A DNA stretch of 64,000 nt from Ipomoea triloba (lineage: Eukaryota > Streptophyta > Magnoliopsida > Solanales > Convolvulaceae). The notes beneath the pieces are model-generated. The model was not told the DNA's origin. It searched no databases and saw only the letters and a program-made list of their open reading frames with translations. A program made the position numbers and the translations under genes. Each line of letters starts with the position of its first letter. Within the stretch, counting starts at the first letter, position 1. Shown piece by piece: positions 19,945 through 33,908 of the stretch. Location of the stretch: assembly GCF_003576645.1 (NCBI RefSeq), contig NC_044919.1, forward strand, positions 30,363,093 through 30,427,092, written 5' to 3'.

Positions 19945-20277
19945 GAGCATCCGCATCATGGATTATTCACAGTTTTAAAGAAAAAAATGGCAACTTGGAG
20001 GAGAAAAGTGCAAGAAAGAGAAGAGAGAAAATCATATTGCAAGTGAAGGGATTATTATGACATTTGGAACCCACACCAAATTTATATCACATGTGACAGT
20101 CATGCGTGGCTGTCACACTTGCGCTTAGCATGCGCGTCACAAAAAAACCTTTACTTTTTATTTTTTTAAAATCAAATTTGTGTTTTTTTTTCTTCCATTC
20201 TTATTTTCTCTTCTCTCTTCACACTTAAAAAAACTTATCAAAAAAAAAAAAAAAAAACGCTACTACTAAGGATGCTC
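19945..20277. mobile_element. GAGCAT MITE (Tourist/Harbinger-like), copy 1
   Basis: Starts GAGCATCCGCATCATGG and ends CTACTACTAAGGATGCTC, flanked by TAA (19942-19944 and 20278-20280). A TAA/TTA duplication with short inverted ends suits PIF/Harbinger MITEs. The interior has inverted GTGACAG/CTGTCAC words and a GC-rich GCGCTTAGCATGCGCGTCAC block. Confidence 0.7.
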
Positions 20278-20280
20278 TAA

Positions 20281-22297
20281 CACTAACAATCACCATTATA
20301 TTGATCATTAATTAGTGAAGAGCATTTTTTAAAAATTCTTTCTACCACTTTTTAGATGGATGAAAATCATAACTTCCCCATAGCTACAAATGATATTATC
20401 TTCAATATAATATATTTAGCATTCCTATCCCCTCACTTACATGCAATGTGTATATATTCTATTTCTATATTCATTTAAAATTCCTAAAGTCCGATTATAT
20501 ATATATATTCTTGAATTGGTGGCTACTAAAACTTATTCCCTATTTTTTTTATTTTTTTTTTAAAAAACTTATTCCCTAACGTGAAAATCGGTTTCTAAAA
20601 ATCTTACACGCAACCCAACCAAAACTTTAGTATTTCATGCAAGCTATATATAGGTTGGAAAGAGTCAAATGTGTACTGTTCATCAACAAAGCCATATTTA
20701 TTTTATATCTCATATATTCTGGTTTCGTTGAAACCCATAAATTTACATATCAGTGTATATTTCTATACACAAATAGTTCAACCTAATTTTAATTTTTAGA
20801 TTATTTGTGACATGGCAGGATTTGAACTTTAATCCCGTCTACCATTAAAAAAAATGTTTTCAATACAATTTTTCAATCACTGAATCACGGGACAACAAAG
20901 CTATATTTTATTCATTTATCAACATAGTCATACACAAGGTTACTTATCGCTCTTCGTTATCTTATAAAATTAGTGTCAATTCTTAATAGTAGCCACCCAT
21001 GAGGATCATGTGACTATACACAAACAAACCATAACCAATCATCCTTCACTTTCAAAATCTCCATTACAGTCGCAAAATCTATATATATCCCCACACTTCC
21101 ACTTTATTAGATATTAAACGAAAGGCAAGTGAGGTGATATTGGTTAATATAAGCTAATTCCATAAATCGTTTGTATTTAGTAGGAATCGAATTTGGTGGC
21201 CCTATTTTAACTTACCACGGTCAAAGAAGCATAGCTATTAACTTTCTCTAAATTGGTCAATCAATTTAGCTAAGCCCCAATTTTGAAGATGGATGTGATG
21301 TGCCGATAATAACTGTTTCTATTGTACAATGTGAAATGTTTGATTACAAAATGCTAAGTGTGGTTGCGGGAACAAATATAATCAACAAAATAACAATATT
21401 ATAAAAAGTGAACGACTTGCATTTGAGGTGTTTGGATCCCCTGTTTATACAAGTATGGGAGGTTTGTTATTTGTCTACAATTAATGATATTAGCGTGTGT
21501 CTAAAGTAAAATTATTTTGTCTTATTCTTACTTATTCGGGCTTTATTGATTTGAACAGCCCAAATAATCCAATATATTTGGATTTCTTTGAGTCCATTAG
21601 ATTTTTCCAAATATGGTAATTTCAACAACCATTTTGATTTTTTTTATTTTTTATTTTAAATTCATAACGTTGATTGTAAATTGTAATTGAAGTATTTTAA
21701 TTGATTTATTGTACATTGTTATAAATTATTTTTTTAATCATTGATGTTTATGATTTTATCAAACTATATCTTAGACCTATTAACATGCCCCATTGTTGAA
21801 TATTGTATTGTGCTTTCCTGTTGTGTAGTTTTTCATTGAACTAGTTGTTTTTTTTTCCATGTTTTTATTACTTTTTAATTTTTTTATATTACTTTTTGGC
21901 CTGTTTTTTTGCAGACAAAACATGTCATAGTGCATGCTTTGTTCTAAAAGCGCTTCATGGTGGGATTATCAAAAGAACACATGTTGATGTGAGATGAATT
22001 GGTTTGACTATGTTTGTGCTAATGATTTTGCAGTTAGTGTAATAATGTAAGTAATGGATAATGTTGGGAGAAAAAAATGTGATTTTTTTTACTATACTAT
22101 TGGGTGGAGTGATGACAAAAAATTTGAAATACAGAGTTATATATTTGACAATTCAAAATATGAGTTCACAATATTTAATGAACTTCTTTTATCTCGTTAA
22201 GTTAAAGTTGTAATTTAATACAAACTAATAAATTGTGATTATTTTAAATAGTAAATTTTGATTAAAAATTTACATTTTCACTGCTTATAAGTTATAA

Positions 22298-22338
<41 letters not shown>

Positions 22339-23571
22339 AAATCTACTCTACCGTTTGGTAAGTGTGGGGCCGGGCATGGATCATTTCCTTCCACCACTAT
22401 TAACTAAGAGTAATCCATCAATGACTTTTTGTTGATTTTTTCAGATTTTATGGTTGATGTGGAAGAGAGAAGTGAGAAGGAAATTATATTATTGTAAATG
22501 TAAGCTTTTTTGTGAGATCCACCACAAACTAAAAATTATTCTCTTAGAGATTGCACTTGCTGCACCTAGGCACGTGTACTACACGTGGGTGTATAACACA
22601 CATGATTTCTTTTTTATATAGATTTTTTCCTTCACTCATTTTTCCTTACATGACTTTTAAAAATTTGTGAAAAAAAATTTAAAAAAAAATCAACACTAAA
22701 TAGGTTTGCTCCAAGTTCTTCTTGCTCATATAGTCTTCCATTAAATGATAAGATTATATGTGTTGACCAGTCAAAGGGCATTTAAAGCTGTTTTAAAAAA
22801 GAGAGATTCTCTCTCACACTCACTATGAGTTGAGTTTGACCATATTAAAAATACACATTTTTTGGGTGGTTCTTTGACTACCAAAAAGAAAACACACAAT
22901 AAATGTTTTTCCTATAATAATGTTATTCTTTTTCCTACTGTACCCAATTTTGAGAATTTTAATTTATGGAAAAACACTTCACCCCAATTTGATTATACAT
23001 TATGGATGAAATCCACTTTGAATCCAGAGATCGATAAACTAATTTAGATGGTTCAATTGTTCATGGAATCAAACTAAGAATTGCCATAGATAGATAACAC
23101 TATCAGGAGTAGTCAAACTTAAAACCTTGTGATTACTAACAACTATCAAATCAATTGATCCAGGTTGTCCCTTAATTCTGAGGACTTTACGGCTTTATCT
23201 TGAAAACAATGTAGAAAATAATAATCACGAGTTATGCCTAAATGCATAGCGGTCAATTAGGTAAGATGTGCTCGAGAACTATTATTATCTTAATTTTAAC
23301 TCATAATGTTCTTGACAGTTATCATGAATTTGGGCATGGTATTAAAAATTGAATCTACTCAATAATCAGATATAAAATGAAATAGGGGAAGTGAAATTAA
23401 GAAGGGGGAATGTAACATTAGCCTCTTACCTATTGAAAAGCCAAAGGGAAAATTAAAAACACTGCAAGTTTATGAGTTCTGTGAGATGTGAATTTCCACA
23501 AATTTACCAAAACTAAGAAAAGAAAACACGATCTGATCATCATGAAACGATGATTATTATCGTTACTAGGG
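20281..23571. other. Intergenic, AT-rich, about 3.3 kb
   Basis: No convincing gene. Contains low-complexity A/T runs (poly-A about 22308-22336), a MITE-like patch at about 22360-22570, and the 3' side of the cupin gene. Short open frames (for example 22862-23047) lack similarity to anything recognised. Confidence 0.45.
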
Positions 23572-23993
23572 CTAGGAAGAAGAAGAAGAGTCAAACTTGT
23601 AGTGTTTATCGACGGCGACGGACACGTCCCAGGTGCAACTGAGTCCTTTGGGTATAACCACCAGGTCGCCGGCGCCGAACTCCACCGTCTCCGATGATGT
23701 CGTGTTCTTCGGATAAACCTTAACTTTTCCTCTCAACAGATAGCACGTCTCCTCGGCGTCAAATTTCAGCTGATACTTCCCCGGCGAACAACCCCATCTG
23801 ATTTTTTTTTCCCCCAGAAAAATAATAATTGATATTTAAGGAAATAAGAAGAAGAAAATTGTAACGTAAGAAAGAGAGAAATGGGTTACTTGGGCCAAGA
23901 TTTGATTCCGAGCTCGGAAAGTTGGGCGTCTGATACGTTTTTCTGGACAGTGATTCGGAGATTTGACGATGATGAGGTGGACTCGGCGGCCAT
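23572..23993 (-). CDS. Small cupin-domain protein (DUF861 / RmlC-like)
   Basis: Two exons on the minus strand, 23890-23993 and 23572-23797, giving 109 residues with stop TAG at 23572-23574. Sequence blocks: ISVQ-like start MAAESTSSSSN, LSELGIKSWPKWGCSPGKY, AEETCYLLRGKVKVYP, VEFGAGDLVVIPKGLSCTWDVSVAVDKHY. These match plant single-domain cupins of the EutQ/DUF861 type, a double-stranded beta-helix fold; the biochemical role of this plant family is not settled. The splice restores the conserved PKWGC. The tail is poly-Ser from an AGA microsatellite. No transit peptide is obvious. Confidence 0.88.
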
Positions 23994-24061
23994 GAAAGCT
24001 AAGCTTCGAAGGAGATGGTGTATTTAATGATGTCTGCACTCTCTTCTTCCTTTACTCCGGG

Positions 24062-24152
24062 TGGGTATTTTATGTGAAGAAGAAGAAGAAGAAAGAGAGA
24101 GCTTTAAACCGGAAAATGAGAGAGAGAGAAAGAGAAAGAGAGAGAGAGGGAG
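24062..24152. repeat. GAA and GA microsatellites upstream of the cupin gene
   Basis: GAAGAAGAAGAAGAAG and (GA)n runs occupy the expected 5' leader of the minus-strand cupin gene, where they read as CT-rich, a common pattern for plant leaders. Confidence 0.8.
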
Positions 24153-25241
24153 AAACCGAAAGAAATATATATATAAGCAACTTAATTACCAAAGAGGATG
24201 GTATGTAGGTAGATAATATTTTTTTAATCTCAATTTTGTTGAACTAATTATAAAATTGTAAACTCACAACTCCACACTGTTACATTATTCAGTCGGACAC
24301 TCGGACATCAAGTCAGGCGACCAACTACTATTTTAAGCCTTGGGGCAACCAATATTTTCTTATTGTGAGTGAGCGAGTCTGTCTATCTCTGTGTATATAA
24401 TTCTCAATACTTCTCTTAATAATTAAATTTTACTCAAGTCCAATACGGTGTTAGTAAGAATTAAATTTGTGATTTTTTTTGTTTGAAAATTATATTTCAC
24501 CCATTTGGCTGGTCACCCCTTTCAAGGCAAGTGCGGTATATTTTTGCACTAAAAAGAAATTTAAAAAAAAATGATTCTTTTTAAATTAAATTATCTTTTT
24601 TTTTTTAGCGTAACGGCACCATGGTAGCTTAGGAAAGAACCAAATCAGAATCTAAAACAATCTAAAATGAATGAAGAACAACAATTTGTAAAGCAAGAAT
24701 TGAAAAAAGGGGTTAAAAGAGAAAGAATTTGTCTATTAAACCGAAGAATTCTTAAATTGTAATGTTGATTAGCTTGGGAATAAAGATTAAACTTATTCTG
24801 AAGTGGAGAGAAACTAAACACGAAAGAACACTAAAACATATTTAAAATGATAAGATATCACTCTTTTAATTAACTGCTGCAAACACTTTGCCCTAACTGA
24901 AATCTTTTCTATATGTGTGTTTGTATGCACAAAATTACGTAACATTCCTTAAAATGTTTATTTTTAAAAATATAATCAATTACTTCGATTGATTAAAAAA
25001 TTATTTTTAATTCAGATCGATAAATAATGTTATGTCTTCATGTAGTAGCTGCAGATTTTTCATAAATCAAAGTGAATACTGAATATTAATTAGAGATTGA
25101 TTTTGGTAGATAAAAATATATAATATCTTTGTTCTATAGGTCTTGAAGTTTGAAGGTCCAAAACCAATTTTATTAGTCTAAATAATTAAACCAAGTTCAT
25201 TGTATCAAAGTCTCAAGATGTATGTAAAACAAATAATTTTA

Positions 25242-25290
<49 letters not shown>

Positions 25291-26624
25291 GATGACAAGG
25301 TCAAGATAATTAAGTTATAATTAATATTTAATATACTTACCATGTAAGTTTCTTTTCTACCTTATATATTAAATAGTAATCAAACCAAAATTGATAACGT
25401 CTTTATTTTATTTTTAATGAAGGTATATATATATATATATATATAGTACTATGAGGTCAAATAGTAATCGTTGGATTAGAATATTAGATGGTGTAAGATT
25501 GATGTAACTTTAGTTTTTTTATTGGTTGATGTGCTGGTTTTGGAAGTTGGGATTATTTGTGTCTTTTTTATTATAGTGTTTTAATTTTGGTAAAATTATT
25601 ATACCATTTAATTTAGGTAGTATTAGACCTTTTAATTTAGGTAGTGGACGGTTATTATAATTCTCGGTCTCTTCCGCTTCTTATTGTCCTGGTGTCCGAG
25701 AGAAATTCCAAAGCTTATTTTCAGTGCCGTTTTGTATTCACTATATATATTAGGCTATTAATTAACCACTCAAATATTAATTTATTGAATTAAATTATTA
25801 ATCTAGACAAATATGTCAAGTGCTATGTCTTTGATAGGATCCAAAACCATATATCCTACCATGCGAATTGCTAGTAAAACAAAATTTATGCTTTCGATAA
25901 TATAATAATGACGCTTAAGTCAAAACTCTGGATGATATAAGATTTTGTACTATTGCCCATCTTAGACCCCCAAATGATAGAACATTCAAAGTCACATATG
26001 ACTCTAACTCTATCATAAAAGGTAACTAATAAGTGAAGGTTTAATCCCAATTAAAATATCATCCCCACAATACCTTGTAGGGCCAACATTGTGTCACTTT
26101 CTTCCCGATAATTCATTCATGTTCGTGTTGTTGCATGATACATACTTTTAAAACAAAACATCTTTAAAATATTAGGTGGTTATGTAATCAACAATTTTAT
26201 ATTATTAACACATATAATTAATTTAAAATATTATAAACCTTATTGCTAAAGGAGTGGCGTTAAAAAATGTGTTAAAAAGATTGTCTTACCACTTGTTTTG
26301 GTTCTAACTGAACTAAAAAGGTTGTTTTGTAAATAACTGAGTAACAAAAAATGACAATAGTATAATTAAAAGTACACTTATCAACTGTTTCAAACTACTA
26401 AATTTGAAACAAGTTTAATATTTAGCTTTTAAACAAGAAAAATAGACATGTGAATTAAAACATGTTTCAATTAAACCTCTAACAATAGGAACTTAAATCC
26501 TAACTACACAACAAAATTAAAACTAGCTTATGAGTGCACGTTTGCCATAAGTTTTATATATTGGTCTAGATTCTAATCAGTAATGGATGTGGGAGCATCA
26601 CCTAAAACTGCATTTTCTTTTATG
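24153..26624. other. Intergenic, AT-rich
   Basis: No gene seen. TA tracts at about 25239-25287 and 25422-25444 are 135 bp apart with unrelated sequence between. The remainder is low-complexity. Confidence 0.5.
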
Positions 26625-27030
26625 TCACATTTGATTCGTAGAAAAGAATTGATGTTAAATTGAATTTAAATTCCATGGAAAATAAATTACTTAGCATATT
26701 GATTCCATGATTTGGTTGGAGAGAAAAATGTGTTTGGTGATAATTAGAATAAATATTCAAATGCTTCTAGCCAAAGACCTTGTGGTCAAGTGGCATCCGG
26801 TTTTCCGATTAATACTCCCACATGGATGATGGGAGTGAGTTTGAGCCTCAATGCCTAGGTGTGAAAAAAGAAAACAAGGAATTCATATATTTTTTTCAAA
26901 TTTGGAGAATTCATTTTCCATGAAATAATTTTTCTCATCAATCAAACAAAGTATAATATGTTTTTCCTCAAATTTAAAGAGAAAATCCTCCTAGAAAAAT
27001 TATTTTCATCTGAACCAAACATGCCATCAG
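26625..27030. mobile_element. MITE with TTTGATTC/GAACCAAA ends, holding a nested SINE
   Basis: Left end CACATTTGATTCGTAGAAAA, right end TTTTCATCTGAACCAAACATG; several GGAAAATAATTTT-like inverted words lie inside. The SINE-like element 26768-26875 interrupts it. hAT-like by appearance only. Confidence 0.45.
26768..26875 (+). mobile_element. SINE-like element nested in a MITE
   Basis: GCCAAAGACCTTGTGGTCAA then GTGGCATCC (A-box-like), CGATTAATACTCCCACATGG, then GGGAGTGAGTTTGAGCC (B-box-like) and an A-rich tail. It is the same family as the minus-strand copy at 13199-13291; about 70 of 90 positions look identical by eye. Confidence 0.65.
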
Positions 27031-28340
27031 GAAACTTGTTTTCATATGTTATGTTTTTTTTTTAAAAAAAAAGTAAAATAACAACTATTATTAAATAAAT
27101 CATATGAGAAAGTAAAGAACAAATACAAATGGAGGAAACAGAGTCCCAGGAGGATACTTAGACTGAGAACCTACAACCCTGACTAGGGTGTGAGTTAGCA
27201 GGTTCACTGATTTATTAATTAAACGACAGACTAATAATTGAAAGTGGGTCATAGTGATTAAACAGTGACTAACTATGTATTTTGTGTGGGATAAGTCACG
27301 TTGTTTTTGAGTCAATGCTGCAATTACGTTTGTATAATCGGATTTCAAATTTATTGAAGTGATGTCGCGGTCTTTTAACTACAATAAGGCTAAAAACGTT
27401 ACACCGGACCTAGACTATGGAAGTTATGTTTTAATTACGAAATTTATTTCAAAAACGTTATTGGATGTTTTTGTGCATTCTTTATATTAAAAAAAATGTG
27501 TTTGAAACGTAAAAACGTTGGTTTCAAAATGATTATTTTCCTCCCAAAATTTTAGTGATTATTAACTCATGAAATGATCGATTCCACCGATCCGAAGGAC
27601 AGTGGATGAGGTGATAGGATTCTTCGGTCAAAGAGTTGACTAGATAGAGATATTATCTATATTGATGGTTACACGTTGGCAATTATTCCAGTTTGAAGCA
27701 CAGGAATTAGTGTTTGACCAGCTTGTCCCAACCTTGAAGAAGATGCCAATTTATGACATACGGAGTATATTACAAATCACCTTTTTTATTTAACAAAAAA
27801 AAATCACAGACTAACTTGGTTCAATCGATTATCTTAAAGTCTTGTTTCAGTATCTTGTTTTAGTTAAAAAATCTTAACTGATATGAAAAAATGAAAATTC
27901 TTTATACGCATAGTGTACGATTCAAGATGAATATCTAGGAATTAATAAGACGATTTGCAATTTATCTCCTTTAATTGTTCTTGGTTAAAGATTCTGAAAA
28001 CTCAAAAATTAAAAATTAGGATTATTATAGCATAAGTTGGAATACTTAATATATAAAAATAAAAATAAAAGAGGTTCATCTGTCATCTCCCATGCACCGC
28101 CCAATCGCCAAGGACCACTTCTCCAACTCCATCTTCTTTCTGGGAATGAATTTGGGCACGTGCGCTTTCACATGCATCCTCTCAGTCCTGACATTCCATT
28201 CCTATGTCAAATCTATTTCTCCCACTTTTTTTAACATCACACATTATTTATCATGTCAAAAGCACCATATCATAGCCTTGAATGAGTGAAGTATGATTTT
28301 GTAATTAAAAATTATGAGTTTAATTTTTATCAATATTCTT
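27031..28340. other. Intergenic
   Basis: AT-rich, no recognised gene or element. The open frame at 27100-27348 (-) lacks any family signature. Confidence 0.45.
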
Positions 28341-28476
28341 TCAGTCTAATTTACACAAGATTTTTTAATTGTAATTTATTTTTTATATTAATTTACGGGT
28401 TATAAATCAGTCTAATTTACACAAGATTTTTTTTAATTGTAATTTATTTTTTATATTAATTTACGGGTTATAAATC
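28341..28476 (+). repeat. 66-bp tandem duplication
   Basis: TCAGTCTAATTTACACAAGA...TTTACGGGTTATAAA occurs twice head to tail, differing mainly by two T in a T run, so it is recent. Confidence 0.9.
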
Positions 28477-28629
28477 AATCAATTGACATATCAAATACGG
28501 AGTATAACGTAATGACATGGTTAGGCTTAGAGTCGTCATCACCGTAAAGAGACAAGATGCCATCTTGATTTCATTGATAAATGATTATGTATAATTGAAG
28601 TATTAGTATTCTGTAGTTTTTCGTTTAAA

Positions 28630-29215
28630 GGTGTGTTTGGTAACTCGTAAAATGACTTTCGGAAAATGTTTTTACGAGTTTCTGGTGTTTGGCAACATCC
28701 GAAAAATGCGGTCAACGGCATTTTCTGTTGACCAAGGAAAATCAGTTCATTTTTCCGAAAAATGACTTACGGAATATTTTTTCGTAAGTCATTTTCTGGA
28801 ATCGCCAAAATGACCGTTCCGCATGTTCTCGATCAAAATCAACCCATATCCTATATCACGCATGACCGAAAATGGACCAAGAGGTGAGAAACCGCCGAAA
28901 ACCAACTGACACAGTACAAGCTTCCGCTGAAAACCTATTGTTTTACATTTTCTTTTTTAAATTTTTGAGTTTTTAATTCTATTATTTAATAAATAATGTT
29001 ATTATAATTTTTTATATTTTAAATAAAATAATTACAATGTTTAATTATATAATTCTACCCATTTTCCAGAAAATGAACCAAACACACAAAGACAGTTTTT
29101 CAAAATACATCCAAACACTGGAAATGAAACTATTTTCTAAAAAATGACTCATTTTCCGGAAAACATTTTCCAGAAGTCATTTTCTTAAAATTCTCAAAAA
29201 AATACCAAATTGCCT
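28630..29215. mobile_element. Foldback MITE with GTTTGGTA ends
   Basis: Left end GTGTGTTTGGTAACTCGTAA then AATGACTTTCGGAAAATG; right end, read inverted, GGCAATTTGGTATTTTTTTG then AATGACTTCTGGAAAATG. An internal inverted copy (CCAAACACACAAAG near 29080) suggests a compound structure. No clear target duplication was read. Confidence 0.55.
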
Positions 29216-29781
29216 TACTTACAACTACATGATGCATAAGACCAAATCGAGCATTAAATAGGCTGGCCACACAACATGTGGAACCAAAACAACCTCAAAT
29301 AAACCACCTAGAAAAGATGGGTCCATTGTAGGATTAAGAAATTTACAAGTGAAATTTCCATAACCACAAATTTCCAATCTGAACTCTTCCAACTAAGTAT
29401 GACTGTACATTGTATACACCATTCTAGAAACATCATCAACATCTATATCAATTGTAAGCATCACTTATTAAGTTCGGAAAAAAAAATATATTAAACCCTT
29501 GCCTCAAAAAGGGAGTTTGATCACCTTGAGACTAATGCCTTGAGACTAATGCCGCTCCGGCAGTTCCTGAAACTCGAGAAAAGAAAAAAACAGAAACCGG
29601 GAAGGAGCAGCGGGACTGCACAAGACAAAACATGCCATGGGAGAATGGCAATTTACAGGGTATAAACATGGGACAAAATTGTTAAGGATAAATGAAGCGG
29701 GAGGGGTGCTAAACATTTACATTCACATACAGTGCGAATTTGACAATGCAAGAGAGACTTTACGCTCCTTGGGTGATGAGG
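29216..29781 (-). other. WDR26-like 3' UTR side
   Basis: Downstream of the minus-strand WD40 gene; contains a direct repeat of CTTGAGACTAATGCC at about 29525-29555. No other gene. Confidence 0.5.
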
Positions 29782-32700
29782 TTAGCCTTTTGCCGCTTGC
29801 TTAGAGAGGCTCGGCCCCCATATGCGGATGGTTTGGTCATCACTTGCTGAAGCCAACATTTGGTGCCTCGTAGGGTTCCAGCTCACACAGTTCACGGTCA
29901 TCAAATGACCAGACAGGATCTCAAGCGGGTTACAGCTCTTTCGATTCCATATGTAAACCTGCCACGGGAGATAGAATCTTCAATAAAAAAAAAAAAAGAG
30001 GAATAACATATTGGTCCTAGCCACAATGCAAACATTGATTCTGTTGTATTTTAACCTCGTTTCGAGAAAGGTTATGTTTTCATACATCTAAAGATTTAGT
30101 TGATCACAGTATCTAGAGTCTTAAGGATTGCTTGGGGCAAGAAGCCATGCCCAAAATGGTAACTTTATGCAAACATATATACATGAAGTCTAATTATAAT
30201 TATATGCATGAAGAGTGTGTTAGGAGAGGCACAGTTACTATAAACATAACTACATAAGACTTATTTAGTAATTTGATTAACGGGGGACAAAAAGAAAGCG
30301 GCATACCATTGAATCTTCACTGCCGCTGGCAATAAATGTGCTATCCAATCCTCCAAAGCAGGATCGTATCACATATTTATGTTGTTTGTGGCCATTGTAC
30401 TTGGATGGCTTCAGCCATGTCCCTGCAACATCCCACATATGAATCTCCTGACTATTGAGGTTGACAATAAAGAATTTACCATCCCCCGATACGGAAAGGG
30501 ATGTGATTGGATGCTCCTCTGCAATGACACGCTCGGCATTTGTTCCCACATTTAGTATTCGGATTTCTTTGTCAGCAAATATACTAATAAGATTCTCCCC
30601 GTCTGGTGTAACAGCAAGATCCAAAACCTTTGGCATCCGCATCCCTTTCCATACTTTTATCTCATTACCTTCACAGTCCCACATGTATATGCCATTCTCA
30701 GGGTCCGAACTGCCGCAGACAATCCGCCTGGAATCTGGAAACCAAGCACATGAGCTGACAATGAAACCGTCATTTCCATATGTACGCTTGAAGGTACCCG
30801 TTTCTACATCCCAAAGTTTGACAACTTCTAAATTTCCACAGGTCAGCAACATGGTGTCGTCGGGGCTCCATGCTACAAACGACACAGGTTTCTTGTGACC
30901 CAGCAATGTGTACTTCTGGGCCACCTTACCATCAGGCAGCACCTAGCACAAAATTATCAAAGTTGATTAGCAAACGCACATCTATAATATAAGGACATAA
31001 ACCTATAGACTACAAGATGAAAAGAAAAATTTACTGCTTTAGGCAATTTTAACCCGAGCATGAAATATTTAGAGCATGGACAGTATTAAATACTCCATAT
31101 CATTTCACACAAAAACGTCAATATCCAAAATATCCACTGATTTGAGCATTTAGTATAGAATCCTAAAAAGAGACTGACACAATTTTCCAGTCTCATCTGT
31201 TTTTGCTACAGGATAAAACATAGGGACATTCCACAATAGTGACTTTAGTTCACATGTTCCTTTTATATTGTGCAGAGATAGGTTCACCAGCTTTTCAGTT
31301 ATTCCATACTCCCACTGTCTCTTGAAGTAGCTTTTTTTTTTTTTAATAATTAATATGAAATTTAATTTTCTTAAAACTTTAAAGAACTCACACTACCCAA
31401 GAATCTAAGTGAAGTAATAATAATGCTATTATTCAAAACTTTAACCTTAACTTGAAGGATTTAATGAACTATACCTCTTTTACACGTCCCAACATTTATT
31501 AACAATTATCACAAATATATCTTGAATGAAATAACCTTTATGAACTCTCATTTTCAACAATCTTTATCCCTTTTATAATTTGTATGCTTTTCTCTCCAAC
31601 ATGACGGTACTAAAAGTATGGGCTTAATAGCTTAAATGTGGCTTATATCGACAGCAAACTATATCACCAGCCTTGTGCCGTCAAGCATTGAGAGCATTGC
31701 TGCATTGGATCAACTGTTCACATTGCAATACACACACATTGGATCATTGTCATGTTAATTATTCTGAAGTAAACTTCCATAAAATCAAATTGGTAAAAAA
31801 TGTTCAGTCTCACATAATTATGCAAGCTAGCCATTCCAATATGATGAAAACAGCCCACTTGCCAGGATATATTATTTAACATGCTTTGCTTGTTTATTTT
31901 ATCTTTCTTGACCTGGATGTTGAAGATAAAAGTAATATGTCTTCCTACACCTTACTTTCTCGTTCATATTTGTGAAGGCAATAATTGATATTTGCAGCAA
32001 GATATAGCTTGTCACAGTTTACAGTGAGGTTACTAATTGCTTGATGTGTACAAACTGGCAGAAGTTAAGAATTAATGTATCTAGAAGTGCATGAAAAATG
32101 TCTTCTTCATAGATTCTTCTGGATGCATGCCAATAATTTTTTTACTTTAATAAGTAAACATCTTCCAACTAAAAAATAAAGGCCACGAGACCAAGTAAAT
32201 TTGTGGAGCAAATTACTTATTTGCCAAGATGGGGATATTTATCAAATAGTGAATGAAAATGCAGAGTTTCCTCACTCACATTACCAAAGATCTTGATAAG
32301 TTTGAAGAAAGTGTGACAACAATGAAGTGATAATCATAATCAGCTTCACTACTTCATCCTTGCGCTACAAATCCAATTTGAATGAGCTGCTTTCATATTT
32401 TTTGGTTTTGTAAAAGGAATTACTCTTTCTTTGAACCGTAACTATTCACACCTGAAGAATATAAACTAGTAATATTCAAAGTAGAATATGCTACTAGCTT
32501 AACCTTATCAAGGTGTATCTAATAAATCAATAATGTATTAAGAGTTTTCACACTCAGAAGTTACAAAAGCTGATGTATCTATACAGTGCAATTATTTCAT
32601 ATACTGCCACATGGGAATGCTAATAGCTATGCACAATTTTCAGCCAATTAGTGCATAGTATCATTTATTTCTCTTTAAAATGCACTTTGGTTTGCATTCC

Positions 32701-33908
32701 AACACCAAATTTAACCAAAAGCTAGGTCAGTTACATCAACGAAGCTTATGCATATTAAAGCCCTGTACTTTTCCCCTTTTTTAAACTCATGCCATTTATA
32801 CCACCTATTTCAGCAACTTAGCCAAAACAATCCACAAACTCACAAAGTAATGGCGCAGCAAGCATAAAGTGCATAGAAACATAGATAAAGCATACCAAGA
32901 AAATACCTTCCATATAATTGCTGAACAGTCACTTGATGATGAAGCCAAGTACTCACCATTATTGGAAAATTGGACATACCAAACTTCATTACCATGATTG
33001 CTTAAAATCTGCAACAGCATTAAAAGCACTGCTTGTGTTTAAACAGTTGAAATTCAGAACAAAAGGCTCAATATGAGATTGATTATTGTAATTTGCAAGG
33101 AAATAGAATCAATAAATTCATGGAAATCCAATCCACAACAGGGATTTACTTGGGGCATTCAATTAAATTTAGCTTTTTTGTTATTATTATCAAGTCAGAG
33201 ATCATAAACATAAATTCTGTCCCTTTTTGGCTTCAAATAATAAACAAGATATGAAATTAACACCTGTATGGTCTTCGTAGGAAACTGAGCACGGTCACAG
33301 TGGTGATCTTCATAAAGTGACACTGCAGAGAAGCTATGGTAGATACAGCTATCAATCTGAGAACTGACAGCCATTTCAACCAAATATTCTAACCGTCTTT
33401 GAGGCAACGTGATCGGTGGTGGCAGCACGTTTTCAAGTTCAATCACGAGTTCCTTCCGCAAGTTGGGAATTAAACCATTGTCAAAGTTATCCAACCCTGA
33501 ATCCTTGGGAGAGACGATCTCGTAAGCAAGTCTATGAATATTCTCCTTCCCTACTTTTAATCCAGCAATCTGTTTCCGCAACATCTCTAATGCTGCAGAA
33601 TCATCCCCATTTTTCAAACACTCTAGCAAGCATTGCTTAAGAACAAGGAACAAAGCCGAAGCTCTTGTTTCATCAGTTAAACCCTTTAATCCATTAATGC
33701 TTACAATACATTCGTCCCACTTCGCATCAAGAACTTGTGACTCTATGGTTTCAAACTCCGCGGACTTGCATGAAAGTCCAGACTCAGATTCTAAGCAAGC
33801 TGCAGACTTCCCATAACCTAATGAATACAGACACTGAATGATAACTCTCACCAATTCATGTTTCATGATTAGCCGCTTCTCCCCCAATTTTGTCACCGAA
33901 TCCTCCAT
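29782..33908 (-). CDS. WDR26: WD repeat-containing protein 26 homologue (LisH-CTLH-WD40; GID7-type)
   Basis: Four coding exons on the minus strand: 33264-33908, 32907-33008, 30307-30942, 29782-29958 (519 residues, usual for the family). The N-terminal part has a LisH motif ([28 protein letters not shown]) and a CTLH region ([38 protein letters not shown]). Seven WD40 blades follow, with signatures [58 protein letters not shown] and [10 protein letters not shown]. Family members are subunits of the CTLH/GID ubiquitin ligase. The start is uncertain: the frame is open upstream to a splice acceptor at about 33973, so the true ATG may be in an upstream exon. Intron 2 is nearly 2 kb. Confidence 0.93.

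Noticed and set aside
25239..25444. Second Micron-like element between two TA tracts
   Set aside because: The 135 bp between the tracts show no inverted ends and no match to the element at 5491.
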